A stretch of DNA of 64,000 nucleotides. Origin: CAZEDM01 sp964511075 (GTDB lineage: Bacteria; Zixibacteria; MSB-5A5; RBG-16-43-9). Position numbers and translations under genes: made by a program. A model generated the notes under the pieces. It searched no databases, was not told the origin of the DNA, and saw nothing but the letters and a program-made list of their open reading frames with translations. Positions 17,538 through 26,644 of the stretch are shown piece after piece. Positions within the stretch are counted from its first letter, which is position 1; each line of letters begins with the position of its first letter. The DNA lies in the NCBI GenBank assembly GCA_964511075.1, contig CAZEDM010000001.1, forward strand, positions 124,001 through 188,000, given 5' to 3'.

Positions 17538-17935
17538 TGGAGAAAAAAACTGAAAGATATAGCCATCAAAGGGAACTGATCCTGAGTATCCTTAGAAGGT
17601 CAGCCATCCATCCCACAGCCGAATGGCTGTATTTCCGGGCCAAGAGAAAGATACCCCGGCTCTCTCTGGGCACAGTCTATCGTAACCTAAATCATCTCTC
17701 TCAAAACGGTGCTATAAGGAAGTATAGCTTCGGCACGCCCTTCGAACATTTCGACGGCAATATCTCTCCCCACCAGCATTTCGTTTGCACAAGATGCGGG
17801 AGGATCTACGACCTTCGTCTGGATTTGGAAAAAGAGCTTAAGGCTAAAGCGAAAAAAGTTAGAAGGTTTAAAGTCGAGAAGGTGGAGGTGGAATTTCACG
17901 GAACCTGCTCAAGGTGCTTGAGACCCAGCAAATAA
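17537..17935 (+). CDS. Fur/PerR-family metalloregulator
   Basis: The 132-residue protein has a winged-helix DNA-binding half (SHQRELILSILRRSAIHPTA, LSLGTVYRNLNHLSQNGAI) and a metal-binding half. FEHFDGNISPHQHFVC carries the His ligands, and the structural zinc site is two CxxC pairs (CTRCG and CSRC). Phe-Glu-His rather than a clear Fur signature suggests the PerR/peroxide-sensing branch, but the branch cannot be settled by eye. It starts inside the nadD stop codon. A short inverted repeat AGTAA-TGG-TTACT lies downstream (17956-17968) before the 57-aa gene and could be an operator. Confidence 0.9.
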   Translation: MEKKTERYSHQRELILSILRRSAIHPTAEWLYFRAKRKIPRLSLGTVYRNLNHLSQNGAIRKYSFGTPFEHFDGNISPHQHFVCTRCGRIYDLRLDLEKELKAKAKKVRRFKVEKVEVEFHGTCSRCLRPSK

Positions 17936-18006
17936 TTTTTTTCCTCCGTATATAGTAATGGTTACTGTTATTATCTATGGGTTGAACTCAAACTCTGGGG
18001 GAAAGG

Positions 18007-18180
18007 ATGTCCAAGTCCAAGAAAAAAGAGGTCGACCTGATCTCGGAGAAGACCTGCTGGCATCCCTACAAATTGCAGAATCTGAACTTAAGGCAGTTCA
18101 TCAAGGTGGTGAACAGGATACTTAAGGAGGAGTTGGAGATTATGGATATACGCAAGGAGAAAAGAGAGGTGGAAGAATAG
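18007..18180 (+). CDS. 57-residue basic protein, unknown
   Basis: ATG 18007 follows GGGGGAAAGG. The product is MSKSKKKEVDLISEKTCWHP then YKLQNLNLRQFIKVVNRILKE and a charged end. A helix-rich middle follows a Cys-Trp-His cluster. It lies 71 nt after the Fur-family gene and directly before a strong terminator, so it is almost certainly the last gene of the operon. I do not recognise a family. Confidence 0.7.
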   Translation: MSKSKKKEVDLISEKTCWHPYKLQNLNLRQFIKVVNRILKEELEIMDIRKEKREVEE

Positions 18181-18206
18181 GTTTAAGGTCACAGCGGTGT
18201 AGGGGG

Positions 18207-18239
18207 AAGCCCCGGTTACAAAAAAGCCGGGGCTTTTTA
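18207..18239 (+). terminator. Rho-independent terminator ending the bamD-nadD-fur operon
   Basis: AAGCCCCGG pairs with CCGGGGCTT around an A-rich loop, followed by five T residues. It closes the plus-strand operon before the convergent S41 gene. Confidence 0.9.
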
Positions 18240-18349
18240 TTTCCACTTTAATTTGTTGTTTTTTAATTCCTTCGGTCTCCGCTCTTCGATGATTTTTTGC
18301 ATCTACCCAAGCTACAGAGATACATAGCTATCCGTCTCTACAGAATTTT

Positions 18350-19726
18350 TTATTTACCACGCTTATTACTATCCATAGTTCCACTGGAATAATGACCCAC
18401 AAGCTCTGTGGCTTTGCCCTTCTCATCTACAATGAATTGAATTCGGAAATAGTCCAAGCCATCCAGCATAAACCAGTGGTCTCCCATAGGTATGAGCTTG
18501 TATTTGGGTCTGTTCTCACGTTGGTAATATAACTCTTTGTTTTCCATCCAGATTTTTCTGGGACCATATTGACCTACGTATATTTTCAGATTCTTAGGCT
18601 CTATTTTTACCGGATTGAGCAATACCTTTTTGCCCTCTATTGCCCATTTAAGCTCAGCCTCACGCTGGGGGTCTTTGGCTTTTTCCAGCAGTTTCTCCAG
18701 TGCTTTGAGATGAGCCACATCCAGAGCTTTTTCCTGAGGGACTTCTATATCCGGGGTAATCCCTGTTCCCTCCCAGTTGGTTCCGCTGATGGGATTTATT
18801 GCTCTCGCAAGAGGCAGGGCAATACCAACGTTCAGATTCCTGAAGATTTTATACTCCCACCAGTTAGCCCCACCACCGGTGGTCTCCCCGATTATGATAC
18901 CTCTTTTCAGATTCTTGAGATCATAGGTGAACTCCTCCGCTCCGGAAAAAGTGTTACCGCTGGTAAGCACATAAACATCCACATCAGTTAAACGAGGACC
19001 CTTAACATAAGCTTGGGTCCAGAACTGTGCGATGGAATCTGGCTTAGGGAAATACAAGCTGTTAAGATAAGTTGGCTCTTTGAAAAGATAGCTGGAGATA
19101 AGTTGGACCATACTGGGATCACCGCCTCCGTTCTGGCGTAAGTCAAAAATAATAGCATCGGTATAGGCCAAGAAATTCATGGCAGCTATAGCTGTAGCTC
19201 CACCATCTGTAGCCTCTTCAAAGCATCGTAGCTTAAGATAACCGATATTTCCCTCCAGAATTTTTATCTCCCTGAAACAGAAATTGTCGCGGCGCTTTTT
19301 CTCAAGCTCATTTTTCTTCTCCTCATCTGTGAGCGTATCGTCTTCAAATCCAGCTAACTCCTCATCAGACATAAACATTACGCCAAGATGCTTGTCTTTG
19401 CTTATTTCCCGAAGGTCCTGGTCCAGCTTTCGAACGAATTGGGTTAAACTGGTCAGATCCTTGTATTTTTTGCTCTGGTATTGCTCCCTTACATATTTTT
19501 CCATCTCCTTTGCCACATCCGGGAAGACATAATTTTCATTTAACGCATGGGTGATGCTGTCTATGATCTCAGCCTGCATATTGAAATCGATGGTTCTATC
19601 CTGTTCACTTTCCTGAGCAAGCACGTTAGTTGATAAACTCACTGAAAATGTTATCAGCAGGATGCAGATCAATTTCCAGTTTGACAATTTTGATTCTCTA
19701 AGGTTGTTTCCTGGGGTCGAATTCAT
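18350..19726 (-). CDS. S41-family peptidase, paralogue 1
   Basis: The 458-residue protein has a signal peptide (LICILLITFSVSLSTNVLAQ) and an IRBP/Tsp-like S41 peptidase core: DAIIFDLRQNGGG, the nucleophile region TSGNTFSGAEEFTY, and IIGETTGGGA, followed by NPISGTNWEGTGITPDIEV. It is expected to be periplasmic or secreted. GAGGGAACCT precedes the ATG. The last 143 codons are identical to those of the paralogue at 22332-23729 while the rest is clearly diverged, pointing to gene conversion. The C-terminal extension (about 110 residues after the peptidase core) resembles DUF-type domains attached to S41 and beta-lactamase-like proteins. Confidence 0.88.
   Translation of the reverse strand: MNSTPGNNLRESKLSNWKLICILLITFSVSLSTNVLAQESEQDRTIDFNMQAEIIDSITHALNENYVFPDVAKEMEKYVREQYQSKKYKDLTSLTQFVRKLDQDLREISKDKHLGVMFMSDEELAGFEDDTLTDEEKKNELEKKRRDNFCFREIKILEGNIGYLKLRCFEEATDGGATAIAAMNFLAYTDAIIFDLRQNGGGDPSMVQLISSYLFKEPTYLNSLYFPKPDSIAQFWTQAYVKGPRLTDVDVYVLTSGNTFSGAEEFTYDLKNLKRGIIIGETTGGGANWWEYKIFRNLNVGIALPLARAINPISGTNWEGTGITPDIEVPQEKALDVAHLKALEKLLEKAKDPQREAELKWAIEGKKVLLNPVKIEPKNLKIYVGQYGPRKIWMENKELYYQRENRPKYKLIPMGDHWFMLDGLDYFRIQFIVDEKGKATELVGHYSSGTMDSNKRGK
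18368..18796. repeat. Near-identical 429-bp tract, copy 1
   Basis: These bases match 22350-22778 at a constant offset of 3982 with one difference seen (C at 18770, T at 22752). Flanks diverge immediately on both sides. The tract covers the 3' ends of the two S41 genes. Confidence 0.9.
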
Positions 19727-19819
19727 AGGTTCCCTCTTTTGCTCGATTGAGTTAAATTAAGTGTTACTCATAATTAAAAAAACATAAGCCGTTTTTGCTG
19801 ATGAGCCAAAATGTTAATG

Positions 19820-22246
19820 TTACAAGCTCCACCAGTAATTGGCTTTGATTAAAAAGATGTTGTCTGAAATCGTGTCAAACAAATGCGAAAAATCCTTTTT
19901 CAGGTTGAAATCACCGGGGTCATAATTATGCCTTCCCTGGGTCCAGACGAGATACAAGGTGCTGCCGGGCTGGTACTCCCATCTCAGAATAAAGTTGGAA
20001 GCAAACTCCCTCCTGTGAAAATCCTGGCGGAAGGGGGAGAAATTAATAATATCTCCCAAAGGAGAGAACTTATCTACCGGGTAAAATCTCTCGAGGTTAT
20101 CGTATTCTCCGGTAGCGAAAAAGAACTGGGTGTAAAGCTGGATGGTAAGATTCCTGGTAAAAGTGTAAGTTCCTCTCAGATCCAGACCTGCTCGATTGAT
20201 CCTCTGTTTCCCAAAGATATTAAGGGAAGAGGAATCAGATGCATCCTGGGCATATCCAACGAACCGGCTTATGTCCCACATATGATTCCAATTTGGCTCC
20301 AGGGTAACCTCAAGGTTGGAACGGGGTTTCAAGGTAACCCAGAGATCAACCGTCTCAGAAAATCCATCCCAGTAATTTCCCAGATCGTAATCAACTCCTC
20401 CGGAGACTTTTTTTCTTTCATCCGTGTATAAATTAAACCAGCAGCTTCGTCCGATCGGGATTTTCAACAGCTGAGAAGGAACTTCCCAGTCAGTATAAGT
20501 CACGCCAAGATCACTGTAGAATCCCCCTCCAACATTCCAGCCATTGGTTAGCTCGACTGAGCTGTTGAAATTGAAACCCCAGTCCAGACGGTCATGATTC
20601 AAGTTGCTGTCATAGGATAAGTTGAAATTGTTCCAGGAGTTCCTGATTATCCAGGATTCCTTCTGGGTTTTGTACTGAATCCAGGTGCTGCCACCCTGCA
20701 GGTCGTTCCTTTTCATATATCCCAGACTGTTGGTATTGATCTTCTTATCCAGATAAAACCAGACAATATTTCCCCTCCAGTGTCTCCCTCCGTCTTTTCC
20801 CAGGGCGGTTAAATACCCGACACCCCTTTCGTTTTCTCCATTAGAGCTCGCATAGGTCTGACCTAAAAAAGAATAGTTTTGTTTTTGGAAACGCAATCTC
20901 CAGTCAAAACCTCCGGCATACGAGGGTATTTTTCCTTTTTGGTTGACGGCAGTGCTCATTATCCCGATGGATGAATTAGTAAGGATATCTTGGCTGAGTC
21001 TGATGACGTTATAGCTAGCTTCCGGCTCAATTACTCTTTTTGTACGATATCCATCTACATGCCAGAAGTCAGCTTTTTCCCGGTCAGTGACAGCGTTGAG
21101 GAATCCGATAGTCGTTCCTCCTTTTGTTTTACCGGTTATTTTTGCCGCAGCCAGGATAGTGGTGGAGGTGGGTCGATGGAAATAGTAGTCAGCCGAGTCT
21201 GCATATCCAGGATCTTTTCCAATCCTTCTCGAATAGAAAAGCTGGCACAGGTCGGTTTGGATCGGCTCAAAGATCTTGTTACCCTCCACGAAAAAGGGTC
21301 TTTTCTCCGGATAAAAGGTCTCATAGTTGGTCAGGTTTAATACGATCTCGTCGATCTCAACCTGTCCAAAATCAGGGTTAATAGTAGCATCCAGGGTTAA
21401 ATTCGAGGTCAGCCCGTATTTTAAATCAACTCCCACGTTTCCGAAAAACTCCCTTCCATCAGAGTTTCCCAGCCTCTTGGGCTCGGTTTTTTCAGTCGAC
21501 ACAACATAGGGTAAAATCTCCAGATGCATTGGAGGGTCGATATCCTTGATCCCCTTCAGGTGCCCCCATCTGGATATATACCCGGCCTGATTTGAAGGGA
21601 TTCTTACCCAGCGGTCGCATTCCTGTTTATGCATCAGGTTACGTGAGACATAAAACCCCCAGGTGTAGTTGTCGCTTTTTGAAAATCTCAAGCAGTAAAA
21701 GGGAATCTTGTATTCGACTGTCCAGCGATCTTTACCGATTTTTACTGCAGATTCCCATACCGCGTCCCAGGAATCATCTTCAGAACCATCGTTGTAATAG
21801 TATATGTCGTACTGGGTGCCAGAGGCATAAGTTTTGAACATATATCCGGTTTTGTGGTCATGGTAAGAATCTATCCCCAGGTTCACTGCATCGCTTGAGC
21901 TGTAACGGTCTCTGCGGGTAAGGATTTTTATAATCTTCTCCGGCTCGTTCTCCATGCAGGTAACTCCCACATAAAGTGCCTGGTTATCATAGCACACCTG
22001 CACGTAAGTCGATTCTGTAGCAGGCTCGCCGTCATGCGGGTCAGACTGGACAAAACCTCCCGATTTTTCCGCTTTGGCCCAGCAATCCTCGTCCAGCACT
22101 CCATCGATCTTCACCCCACCGTTTATTCTGAAAGCGGTGATGCTTTTTACGGTATCGTCTTTTACCTCGTTTCCCCTCGAAGAAGCAGAGCTTAAGATGA
22201 GAAGTAATATAAAAAAGAAAATTACATCCGCTCTTCTCTTTAACAT
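19820..22246 (-). CDS. CBM9-like/DUF5916 outer-membrane protein
   Basis: After a signal peptide, residues about 40-240 form a family 9 carbohydrate-binding-like domain: GGVKIDGVLDEDCWAKAEK, DNQALYVGVTCMENEPEKI, GFYVSRNL. The remaining 560 residues resemble the DUF5916 barrel-like domain, with NVGVDLKYGLTSNLTLDATI, NPDFGQVEIDEIVLNLTNYE and YPEKRPFFVEGNKIFE, ending in aromatic-rich strands. ATG 22246 is chosen because GGAG sits 5-6 nt before it; TTG 22258 would absorb that site. These proteins are surface-associated in FCB bacteria; the ligand is unknown. It sits between two S41 paralogues, which suggests a shared function in degrading an extracellular polymer or peptide, but this is inference. 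Confidence 0.85.
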   Translation of the reverse strand: MLKRRADVIFFFILLLILSSASSRGNEVKDDTVKSITAFRINGGVKIDGVLDEDCWAKAEKSGGFVQSDPHDGEPATESTYVQVCYDNQALYVGVTCMENEPEKIIKILTRRDRYSSSDAVNLGIDSYHDHKTGYMFKTYASGTQYDIYYYNDGSEDDSWDAVWESAVKIGKDRWTVEYKIPFYCLRFSKSDNYTWGFYVSRNLMHKQECDRWVRIPSNQAGYISRWGHLKGIKDIDPPMHLEILPYVVSTEKTEPKRLGNSDGREFFGNVGVDLKYGLTSNLTLDATINPDFGQVEIDEIVLNLTNYETFYPEKRPFFVEGNKIFEPIQTDLCQLFYSRRIGKDPGYADSADYYFHRPTSTTILAAAKITGKTKGGTTIGFLNAVTDREKADFWHVDGYRTKRVIEPEASYNVIRLSQDILTNSSIGIMSTAVNQKGKIPSYAGGFDWRLRFQKQNYSFLGQTYASSNGENERGVGYLTALGKDGGRHWRGNIVWFYLDKKINTNSLGYMKRNDLQGGSTWIQYKTQKESWIIRNSWNNFNLSYDSNLNHDRLDWGFNFNSSVELTNGWNVGGGFYSDLGVTYTDWEVPSQLLKIPIGRSCWFNLYTDERKKVSGGVDYDLGNYWDGFSETVDLWVTLKPRSNLEVTLEPNWNHMWDISRFVGYAQDASDSSSLNIFGKQRINRAGLDLRGTYTFTRNLTIQLYTQFFFATGEYDNLERFYPVDKFSPLGDIINFSPFRQDFHRREFASNFILRWEYQPGSTLYLVWTQGRHNYDPGDFNLKKDFSHLFDTISDNIFLIKANYWWSL

Positions 22247-22331
22247 CTCACGCTCCAAATTTAAAAGTTGACTGATGTTATTTTAAAAATCTCATCCCTT
22301 AAAAACCTGTTAAGTTATTTCAAGTGATACC

Positions 22332-23729
22332 TTATTTGCTGCGTTTGTGACTATCCATAGTTCCACTGGAATAATGACCCACAAGCTCTGTGGCTTTGCC
22401 CTTCTCATCTACAATGAATTGAATTCGGAAATAGTCCAAGCCATCCAGCATAAACCAGTGGTCTCCCATAGGTATGAGCTTGTATTTGGGTCTGTTCTCA
22501 CGTTGGTAATATAACTCTTTGTTTTCCATCCAGATTTTTCTGGGACCATATTGACCTACGTATATTTTCAGATTCTTAGGCTCTATTTTTACCGGATTGA
22601 GCAATACCTTTTTGCCCTCTATTGCCCATTTAAGCTCAGCCTCACGCTGGGGGTCTTTGGCTTTTTCCAGCAGTTTCTCCAGTGCTTTGAGATGAGCCAC
22701 ATCCAGAGCTTTTTCCTGAGGGACTTCTATATCCGGGGTAATCCCTGTTCCTTCCCAGTTGGTTCCGCTGATGGGATTGATTGCCCGTCCAAAGGGTAGG
22801 CTCATACCAACATTAAGATGGTGAAAAATTCTGATGTCGATTGGATGGGCTCCGCCGCCGGTGGTCTCCCCAATTATGATACCTCTTTTTAAATTCTTGA
22901 GATTATAGGTGAACTCCTCTGCTCCAGAGAAAGTGTAACTGCTGGTAAGGACATAAACATCCACATCGGTCAGCCGGGGACCTTCAACGTATGCCTGGGT
23001 CCAGAACTGGTTAATGGAATCGGACTCGCGGACGTAGAAGCTGTTTAAGTGAGTCGGTTCCCGGAAAAGATAGCTGGAGATGAGCTGGATCATACTGGGA
23101 GAGCCGCCTCCATTCTGACGCAAATCAAAGATGATAGCATCCGCATAGGCTAAGAAATTCATTGCGGCAACAGCAGTGGGTCCCGCATCCGTAGCCTCTG
23201 AAAAACAGCGGAAATCAATATAACCGATATTTCCCTCCAGAAGTTTTATCTCCTTAAAACAGAAGTTATCCCTGCGCCTTTCCTCAAGCTCTCTTTTTTT
23301 ACCCTCATCCGTGAGTGTATCACCCTCAAACTGAGCAATCATCTCATTAGAGGCAAACCTGACCCAGAGATGCCTGTCCTTACTTATCTCCTGGAGGTCC
23401 TGGGTGAGTTTCTGACAGAACTGGTCCAGGCTGGTCAGGTCTTTGTATTTCCCCTCAGCATACTGTTGACGTAGGTGTTTCTCCATCTCCTTTGCCACCT
23501 CCGGGAAAACATAGACCCTATTCAATGTCTGGGTCACACTGTCGATGACCTCCGCCTGCACCTGAGCATCGATGGTTTTATCCGGTGGACTTTGCGAAGC
23601 TTGCTGTGCCTCTAAGGACCTTAAGAACAAGCCAAAAAGTGTCATCAGTATGAGGAAAAAAAGAATTAATCCCACTCTGAGCAGAAAACCCGGTAGTTTG
23701 CTCTCAGTTTTAAACTCTGCTTTTGACAT
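22332..23729 (-). CDS. S41-family peptidase, paralogue 2
   Basis: The start at ATG 23729 (MSKAEFK) follows AAAAGGAGAT; a start 10 codons earlier lacks that site. One N-terminal membrane segment (residues about 17-40) is followed by the same S41 core as the gene at 18350: DAIIFDLRQNGGG, TSSYTFSGAEEFTY, IIGETTGGGA. Residues up to about GRAINPISG differ at many positions from paralogue 1, then the sequences are identical to within a few residues of the C-terminus. It starts 20 nt after the MarR-GNAT gene and is probably cotranscribed with it. Confidence 0.88.
   Translation of the reverse strand: MSKAEFKTESKLPGFLLRVGLILFFLILMTLFGLFLRSLEAQQASQSPPDKTIDAQVQAEVIDSVTQTLNRVYVFPEVAKEMEKHLRQQYAEGKYKDLTSLDQFCQKLTQDLQEISKDRHLWVRFASNEMIAQFEGDTLTDEGKKRELEERRRDNFCFKEIKLLEGNIGYIDFRCFSEATDAGPTAVAAMNFLAYADAIIFDLRQNGGGSPSMIQLISSYLFREPTHLNSFYVRESDSINQFWTQAYVEGPRLTDVDVYVLTSSYTFSGAEEFTYNLKNLKRGIIIGETTGGGAHPIDIRIFHHLNVGMSLPFGRAINPISGTNWEGTGITPDIEVPQEKALDVAHLKALEKLLEKAKDPQREAELKWAIEGKKVLLNPVKIEPKNLKIYVGQYGPRKIWMENKELYYQRENRPKYKLIPMGDHWFMLDGLDYFRIQFIVDEKGKATELVGHYSSGTMDSHKRSK
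22350..22778. repeat. Near-identical 429-bp tract, copy 2
   Basis: This is the partner of 18368-18796. Antisense reading frames inside the tract are duplicated as a by-product and are not genes. Confidence 0.9.
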
Positions 23730-23748
23730 ACTATCTCCTTTTAAAATT

Positions 23749-24714
23749 TTATGTTTCATTTTTCAGATCTAGGCTCATGGGAGTTCCGCCACGATGGTAA
23801 GGAGTTACCCAGGGCTGGCTCCCGGATAATTCGACGAAACCTAAAGAGCGGTATAGATTATAAGCCGCAGTTAACCTTGGGCTGGTGAGCAGAACCACTC
23901 TTCTGGCTCCCGAGTTTTTCGCTTTTTCGATTGCGGCAAGCGAGAGCTTACGTCCTGCCTGCTGTCCCTGAGCACTTCTTTTAACCGCCATCTTGGTCAG
24001 CTCGTAGGTATTGTTATCATGTTTGATTAAAGCAGTGGTGCCAACGATTTTACCCTCCAGCCGGGCAAAGAGGATGAACCCTCCGGGCTTTATTATTCTT
24101 TCGTAGGGGCTGGAAAGTAGCTTTTCATCCTCTTTTTCCACCTTAAAGTATTCTTTGAGCCATTCATAATTAAGTAACTTGAAGTATTTTTTAAACTGGG
24201 GCTGGTAATTAATTATCTCAATTTTCCTGAGCTGGCGCTCCTTAATGCGCTTAGTTATTCTCTCATACATCCCCTTTTCCTTTAAGGTTTCCTCCAGTTT
24301 TCCGATCATCGCCAGAAAATCACCGCCTGTCTCGCTCAAAAGCTCTCCTGCTGCAGATTCAAAATCTTTCCACACCGGTTCAAGCGTGGATAGAGACTTC
24401 CTTCCCTTTCGGGTGAGCCGCAGAAGTCTTTTGCGCTTATCTCTTTCGTCGCTGGTCGATTCCAGAAATCCTCTTTTTGACATCTCTCCGGCAATCTGGT
24501 TGACAGCCGGATGGGTTAACCCCAGGGACTGGGCCGCCCCGGTGACTGATGTTTCGCCCAGTTCCCTCAGAAGATAGAAAAGGGGAAACCAGCGCGGCTC
24601 AAAATCCAGAGATTGCTCTTGGTAGATACGGGCACCGTCTTTATAGAGCCATTCGGTCAAGCGCCTTAATCTGCTGGCGATAGCCAAAGGCCCAAGCTGT
24701 CTTAAAAGGTCCAT
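23749..24714 (-). CDS. MarR-GNAT fusion regulator
   Basis: The 321-residue protein joins a MarR winged-helix domain (residues about 30-150: LFYLLRELGETSVTGAAQSL, LTHPAVNQIAGEMSKRGFL, DERDKRKRLLRLTRKG) to a GNAT acetyltransferase (about 165-315). The latter has ELTKMAVKRSAQGQQAGRKL, the acetyl-CoA pyrophosphate loop R/Q-x-x-G-x-G/A being QGQQAG here, and LYRSLGFVEL. Such fusions combine ligand-responsive repression with N-acetylation. A 12-bp perfect palindrome lies 46 nt upstream of the start and is a plausible operator. The stop is 20 nt before the S41 gene, the likely target of its control. Confidence 0.88.
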   Translation of the reverse strand: MDLLRQLGPLAIASRLRRLTEWLYKDGARIYQEQSLDFEPRWFPLFYLLRELGETSVTGAAQSLGLTHPAVNQIAGEMSKRGFLESTSDERDKRKRLLRLTRKGRKSLSTLEPVWKDFESAAGELLSETGGDFLAMIGKLEETLKEKGMYERITKRIKERQLRKIEIINYQPQFKKYFKLLNYEWLKEYFKVEKEDEKLLSSPYERIIKPGGFILFARLEGKIVGTTALIKHDNNTYELTKMAVKRSAQGQQAGRKLSLAAIEKAKNSGARRVVLLTSPRLTAAYNLYRSLGFVELSGSQPWVTPYHRGGTPMSLDLKNET

Positions 24715-24759
24715 ATGAAAATTCCTTTTTTACACTTCTCAATTACTATTAATATTTAC

Positions 24760-24771
24760 GTAAGTACTTAC
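24760..24771. promoter_or_regulatory. Candidate MarR operator
   Basis: GTAAGTACTTAC is a perfect 12-bp palindrome inside an A/T-rich stretch just upstream of the MarR-GNAT gene. The position and symmetry suit autoregulation. No second copy was noticed. Confidence 0.45.
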
Positions 24772-24850
24772 ATATTTGTTCCAAAAATTTTAAGAAAATT
24801 TGAAGCAGGGGCGGGCTTCATGTATTTACTCTAATTATTGATATGGAGTG

Positions 24851-25003
24851 CATCGTCCATGACGATGTTATGCCGAGACGCATTCAATGCGTCTCCACAT
24901 TTGTGGAGGCACGGCATGACGTGCCTCTATGCTGGATTTCTCTATAAAAGAGGAGGAATAGAATTGCAGGGACACCCTCTCGCCTTCAGAAAGGTGTCCC
25001 TGC
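24851..25003. repeat. Cluster of four intergenic inverted repeats
   Basis: The 304-nt gap holds four perfect hairpins: CATCGTC-CAT-GACGATG (24851-24867), GAGACGCAT-TCA-ATGCGTCTC (24875-24895), GAGGCACG around GCATGA (24906-24927) and GCAGGGACACC with GGTGTCCCTGC (24966-25003). They lie between the MarR-GNAT gene and the 3' end of the dockerin pseudogene. The last could act as a bidirectional terminator. Confidence 0.8.
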
Positions 25004-25018
25004 TAACTTCGGAATGCT

Positions 25019-26443
25019 TTATTTACAGGGGGGATTCCCCTGTTTGAAAAGATAGACAATTAAATAGACTATATCGCTGACGGAGACGTTTCCATCGCAG
25101 TTGGTATCTCCGGTCTGAATTGGCTCAGGAGCAGGTCCCTGTTTGAATAAATAGCTGATCAGATAAACTATGTCCGAAATACTTGTGTTCCCGTCAGCGT
25201 TAACGTCCCCTCCTGTGAAATCGGCCCGATAAAGCGCCCAAGCATAATCGGAATTTGATTTAAGCAGGCTGTCGTTTTGGCCGGCTATTATACCAAAAGC
25301 CACCCTGACCGAATTGCCTACCGTTAGGCTGAAAGGTCCGGTGCTTAAGCAGAATCTTTTATCATTTGGAGCACCATCCTCGTCAAAAGGTCCGCCAGCA
25401 CGAGGATCGCCAGAGGTGGTAAGGCCTGCCATCAGATTATATCTTTCCTCGTCATCAGCCGGGTCGTTATCAATGGTAAACAAGGTCAAAGAGGTCAAGC
25501 CTAACTGGCTTCCGGATGAGTCTTCCGGGCTTTCCAGTAATCTGAAACCCATAAAACCGGGAATTCCTTGTATGTCCTGGTCAAACAGAGGGGTATAATT
25601 GTAAACTCAGCACAGGTTTCTGGTTGAATCAAACCCGATCATATCATCCGTGGCATTTCCCAAGTCGGGGTCAACTGTGATCCCAAGATAAACTGAATCC
25701 AAAGCATTATCTCCCTGGTTGAAAATATCCCACACCATAAAAATTATATCCCGGCTATATCTGGAATTAAAGGCATAAGTGGTCTGCTTCACCAGTATAT
25801 TTAGCTGGTCTCCCGGGCTTGCCTGGGCATCGTGATAGTTAATATCTGCATCATTGTAAAAACACCAGCTGTCTTCCTTTGAGATAAACAACGGCACGCC
25901 CAAGGAATCCTTAACCGGCCAGAGGCTGTCTTCCCTGTCAGACCATGAAGCGGATTCTGTGGAAAGCAGGATGGGCCAGGTAGGCGGCGGGCCCGCAGTT
26001 CCGTGATCTGCTGAATCCGGTGACAGGATGATACCAGGCCCAAACTCCGAATATCCGTCATTAGGGTTGTAACCCACCGAGACGACCTTTTTAGGTATTT
26101 TTGCTCCCACCCATATCCCTGCTCCGAAGATATACATATTCCCGCTACCCTGGGGCCATTCTGTTCCAGCCCTTCCGGTATAGGGGTTCTGAGCGAAAAT
26201 AGCATCATTCTGAAGCGGCATCTTAAGATAATTTATGGTCAGATATTTGGCGTCGGTGGGCGTAAACAGAACACTTACTAGTTTGCCTGAGGGGTTTGTA
26301 GGCAGGTATTTTGTTTTAGCCTTTACAGACAAGAACATAAAGACTAAAAGCAGAAAGATGAGAAATAAGAATTTGAATGTTTGAGCAGAATTTCTGGAAA
26401 GCCTCTTTTCGCTCTTTGGCTCAGAGGTGAATGATTCAAACAT
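25019..26443 (-). pseudogene. Secreted dockerin protein interrupted by an in-frame TGA
   Basis: Two reading frames in the same phase belong to one gene. The first ends at TGA 25607-25609 after STRNLC; the second continues to 25019. Removing the stop restores VYNYTPL, and the paralogue at 41752-44553 has Trp (TGG) at exactly that position, so a single G-to-A change explains it. The N-terminal part carries a membrane/signal segment (FKFLFLIFLLLVFMFLSVKA) and a domain of about 370 residues shared with that paralogue. The C-terminus has two type I dockerin repeats, GDVNADGNTSISDIVYLISY and GDTNCDGNVSVSDIVYLIVY. Programmed readthrough is possible but nothing supports it. Without readthrough the product lacks the dockerin. 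Confidence 0.85.
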
Positions 26444-26644
26444 TTCCCCTCCTTTTTATTGTTTAGAATTTATATTGCCATTTAGAACTTATTATTACCA
26501 ATTTTAATATAAATAGACTTTAAATTTAATCAAGAAAAATCTTAGATGGACCAGGAAAATTAGCTGGCAGGGCGGTCTGTTATAGGAATTTGTCTTTTGG
26601 ACGAAAAATCAAGGTGTTTTAAAAAGTTGGGATTTTTTTCTGCA

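Noticed and set aside
17956..17968. Fur or PerR box (AGTAA-TGG-TTACT)
   Set aside because: Arms are only 5 bp and the sequence does not match the usual TGATAATnATTATCA-type box; kept only as a remark under the regulator.
18569..18991. Plus-strand frame of 140 codons, duplicated at 22551-22799
   Set aside because: It is antisense to the S41 peptidase genes; the duplication is just the shared 429-bp tract.
24851..25003. Regularly spaced repeats suggesting a CRISPR array
   Set aside because: The elements are different inverted repeats, not identical direct repeats with spacers, and no cas gene is present.
25607..25609. TGA read as selenocysteine or as a recoded sense codon
   Set aside because: The paralogue has Trp (TGG), no SECIS-like hairpin was noted just downstream, and TGA serves as a normal stop in other genes here (for example 13989-13991).
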